The translations under genes were made by a program, and so were the position numbers. From assembly GCA_947588775.1 (NCBI GenBank), contig CANPZQ010000109.1, forward strand, positions 1-6,696: 6,696 nucleotides of DNA. The letters run 5' to 3'. Under the pieces are notes generated by a model, which was not told the origin of the DNA, made no database searches, and saw only the letters and a list, made by a program, of their open reading frames with translations. Origin of the DNA: an uncultured Clostridia bacterium (GTDB lineage: Bacteria > Bacillota > Clostridia > Oscillospirales > Ruminococcaceae). This document shows positions 6,050 through 6,696 of the stretch, piece by piece; within the stretch, counting starts at the first letter, position 1, and every line of letters starts with the position of its first letter.

Positions 6050-6340
6050 ATGGGAAAAGGGGTGATTATTCGTTATACTATATTTGTCAGTAGACGAGCA
6101 GCTTGAAAATTGAATGACCGTGAGAAAGGGATATGCCCGTCGGTGAAGTTTGCGACGAAAGTCTTAACGACCGAGCGAACCAAGGCGGGCGGCAACGTCA
6201 GTGTAGCGAAAACATGGCAGGAACGGCTTTCATGGAAGCGGCAAAAACAGGGCAATCGTGAAAGGGCGAATTTATTTGTAGCGTAATGCGGATAACTATA
6301 TTGAATCGCGTGACGCTGTATAGCGAACAGTATTTGTTAT
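6050..6340 (+). other. Region without a supported gene; interrupted frame and short hairpins
   Basis: No gene with a ribosome binding site is visible. One + frame runs from ATG 6050 to TAA 6284-6286 with a single TGA at 6104-6106; after the TGA it encodes a Lys/Arg-rich 59-residue stretch. A possible -10 (TATACT, 6074-6079) lacks a good -35. Short stems occur, such as ACCG/CGGT flanking GGG-ATATG-CCC near 6117-6144, and CGCT-GTAT-AGCG near 6314-6325. This could be a decayed gene, a structured untranslated RNA or a transfer origin region; I cannot choose. Confidence 0.35.
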
Positions 6341-6461
6341 ATGGCACAAGTATTTTCAATTCAGCAAATAATCACACTAAACAGCGAAATCGACTATGCC
6401 AAGGTTGAACAGGTATACGCGCCAAGGAAAACTGAAAAGATAAGTCAAAACAGAAAAAATC

Positions 6462-6513
6462 GCTTGACAAATACACACGTTTTCAAAAACACGAACGTTG
6501 TGCGCAGTCAAGC
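6462..6513. repeat. 52-base imperfect palindrome before the small gene
   Basis: Outer arms GCTTGAC (6462-6468) and GTCAAGC (6507-6513) pair perfectly. Inner arms CACACGTT (6474-6481) and AACGTTGTG (6494-6502) pair with one bulged base, leaving a 12-base loop. The left arm contains a -35-like TTGACA (6464-6469), but no good -10 follows at 16-18 bases. It may be a regulatory site, a leader hairpin or a nick-site type structure; position alone does not tell. Confidence 0.55.
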
Positions 6514-6535
6514 AAATAGAAAAAATGGAGGTAAT

Positions 6536-6696
6536 ATGAACATCAGAAATGAAATTAAATCTTATATTGTCCGCGAGGGATTAACAATGTCGGAGGTTGT
6601 GGACAAGTTGGTCGAGGAACATGGGTGGAGCAGTAGTGTGCCAAACTTTTCGGGCAAATTGCAGCGTGGAAGTTTGAGATACAGCGAAGCAAAGGA
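6536..6696 (+). CDS. Small conserved-type protein of mobile elements, 3' end outside window
   Basis: GGAGG (6527-6531) precedes the ATG at 6536 by four bases. The visible 53 residues begin MNIRNEIKSYIVREGLTM and continue with a helical segment and NFSGKLQRGSLRYSEAK. This looks like a small helix-turn-helix-like protein. I recall close relatives in conjugative and mobilisable elements of gut Firmicutes, some carrying the implausible database name LLM class flavin-dependent oxidoreductase; this is memory, not a search. Nothing in the residues seen supports an oxidoreductase. The frame is also open upstream to an ATG at 6341, 65 codons earlier, but that start has no ribosome binding site and would put the palindrome inside the gene. 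It faces away from the Xre gene, and may be controlled by it. Confidence 0.7.
   Translation, partial: MNIRNEIKSYIVREGLTMSEVVDKLVEEHGWSSSVPNFSGKLQRGSLRYSEAK

Larger units (their letters stand above)
4914..6696. mobile_element. Probable edge of an acquired integrative element
   Basis: From the argD stop onward the DNA is much AT-richer than the arg genes. It carries an Xre regulator divergent from a small gene of a type I recall from conjugative elements of gut Clostridia. The window ends before any integrase, relaxase or transfer gene, and I see no flanking att repeats or tRNA. The left boundary, somewhere between 4914 and 5132, is inferred from composition only. Confidence 0.4.

Noticed and set aside
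6090..6340. Group II intron or known structured RNA
   Set aside because: I see no GTGYG 5' end, domain V hairpin or intron-encoded protein, and the short stems do not match a family I can name.

Overview
The window holds a four-gene arginine (ornithine) biosynthesis cluster, argC-argJ-argB-argD, all on the + strand and in an order common in Firmicutes. It is followed by what looks like the edge of an acquired mobile element. The arg genes are GC-rich (39 of 60 bases are G/C at 2041-2100), use strong AGGAGG-type ribosome binding sites and have a consensus sigma-A promoter. The downstream part is clearly AT-rich (19 of 60 at 5641-5700). Together this suggests a fairly GC-rich Clostridia-type bacterium, perhaps an Oscillospirales-like gut anaerobe; the taxonomic guess is inference.

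Layout: 1-160 is the upstream region with a very good promoter (104-131) and weak arginine-repressor-like half sites. argC (161-1111) overlaps argJ (1108-2322) by four bases. A 532-base gap (2323-2854) holds a cluster of inverted-repeat elements. Two are 83 bp long, about 90% identical and in direct orientation; a third, of 84 bp, lies between them in reverse orientation; a fourth is degenerate. Each of the three clear units has perfect 16-17 bp arms around a loop carrying a G-quadruplex motif. Then come argB (2855-3718) and argD (3732-4913), 13 bases apart. After argD there is a terminator-like hairpin (5007-5039), a convergent Xre-type regulator on the - strand (5133-5954) with its promoter and a probable operator array (5972-6036), and a region of about 500 bases with no well-supported gene. 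The last feature is the start of a small gene (6536 onward) that runs off the end.

The four arg enzymes form the cyclic acetyl-ornithine route. ArgB phosphorylates N-acetylglutamate, ArgC reduces it to the semialdehyde, ArgD transaminates it to N-acetylornithine, and ArgJ moves the acetyl group back to glutamate, releasing ornithine. The carbamoylation and later steps to arginine are not in the window. The Xre regulator and the divergently placed small gene resemble the regulatory end of integrative/conjugative elements of gut Clostridia, but no integrase, relaxase or attachment site is visible here.

The strongest unexplained signal is the family of hairpins with G-quadruplex loops inside the arg cluster. 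Next are the TGGAAATTT operator array, the 52-base imperfect palindrome at 6462-6513 and the interrupted reading frame at 6050-6286.
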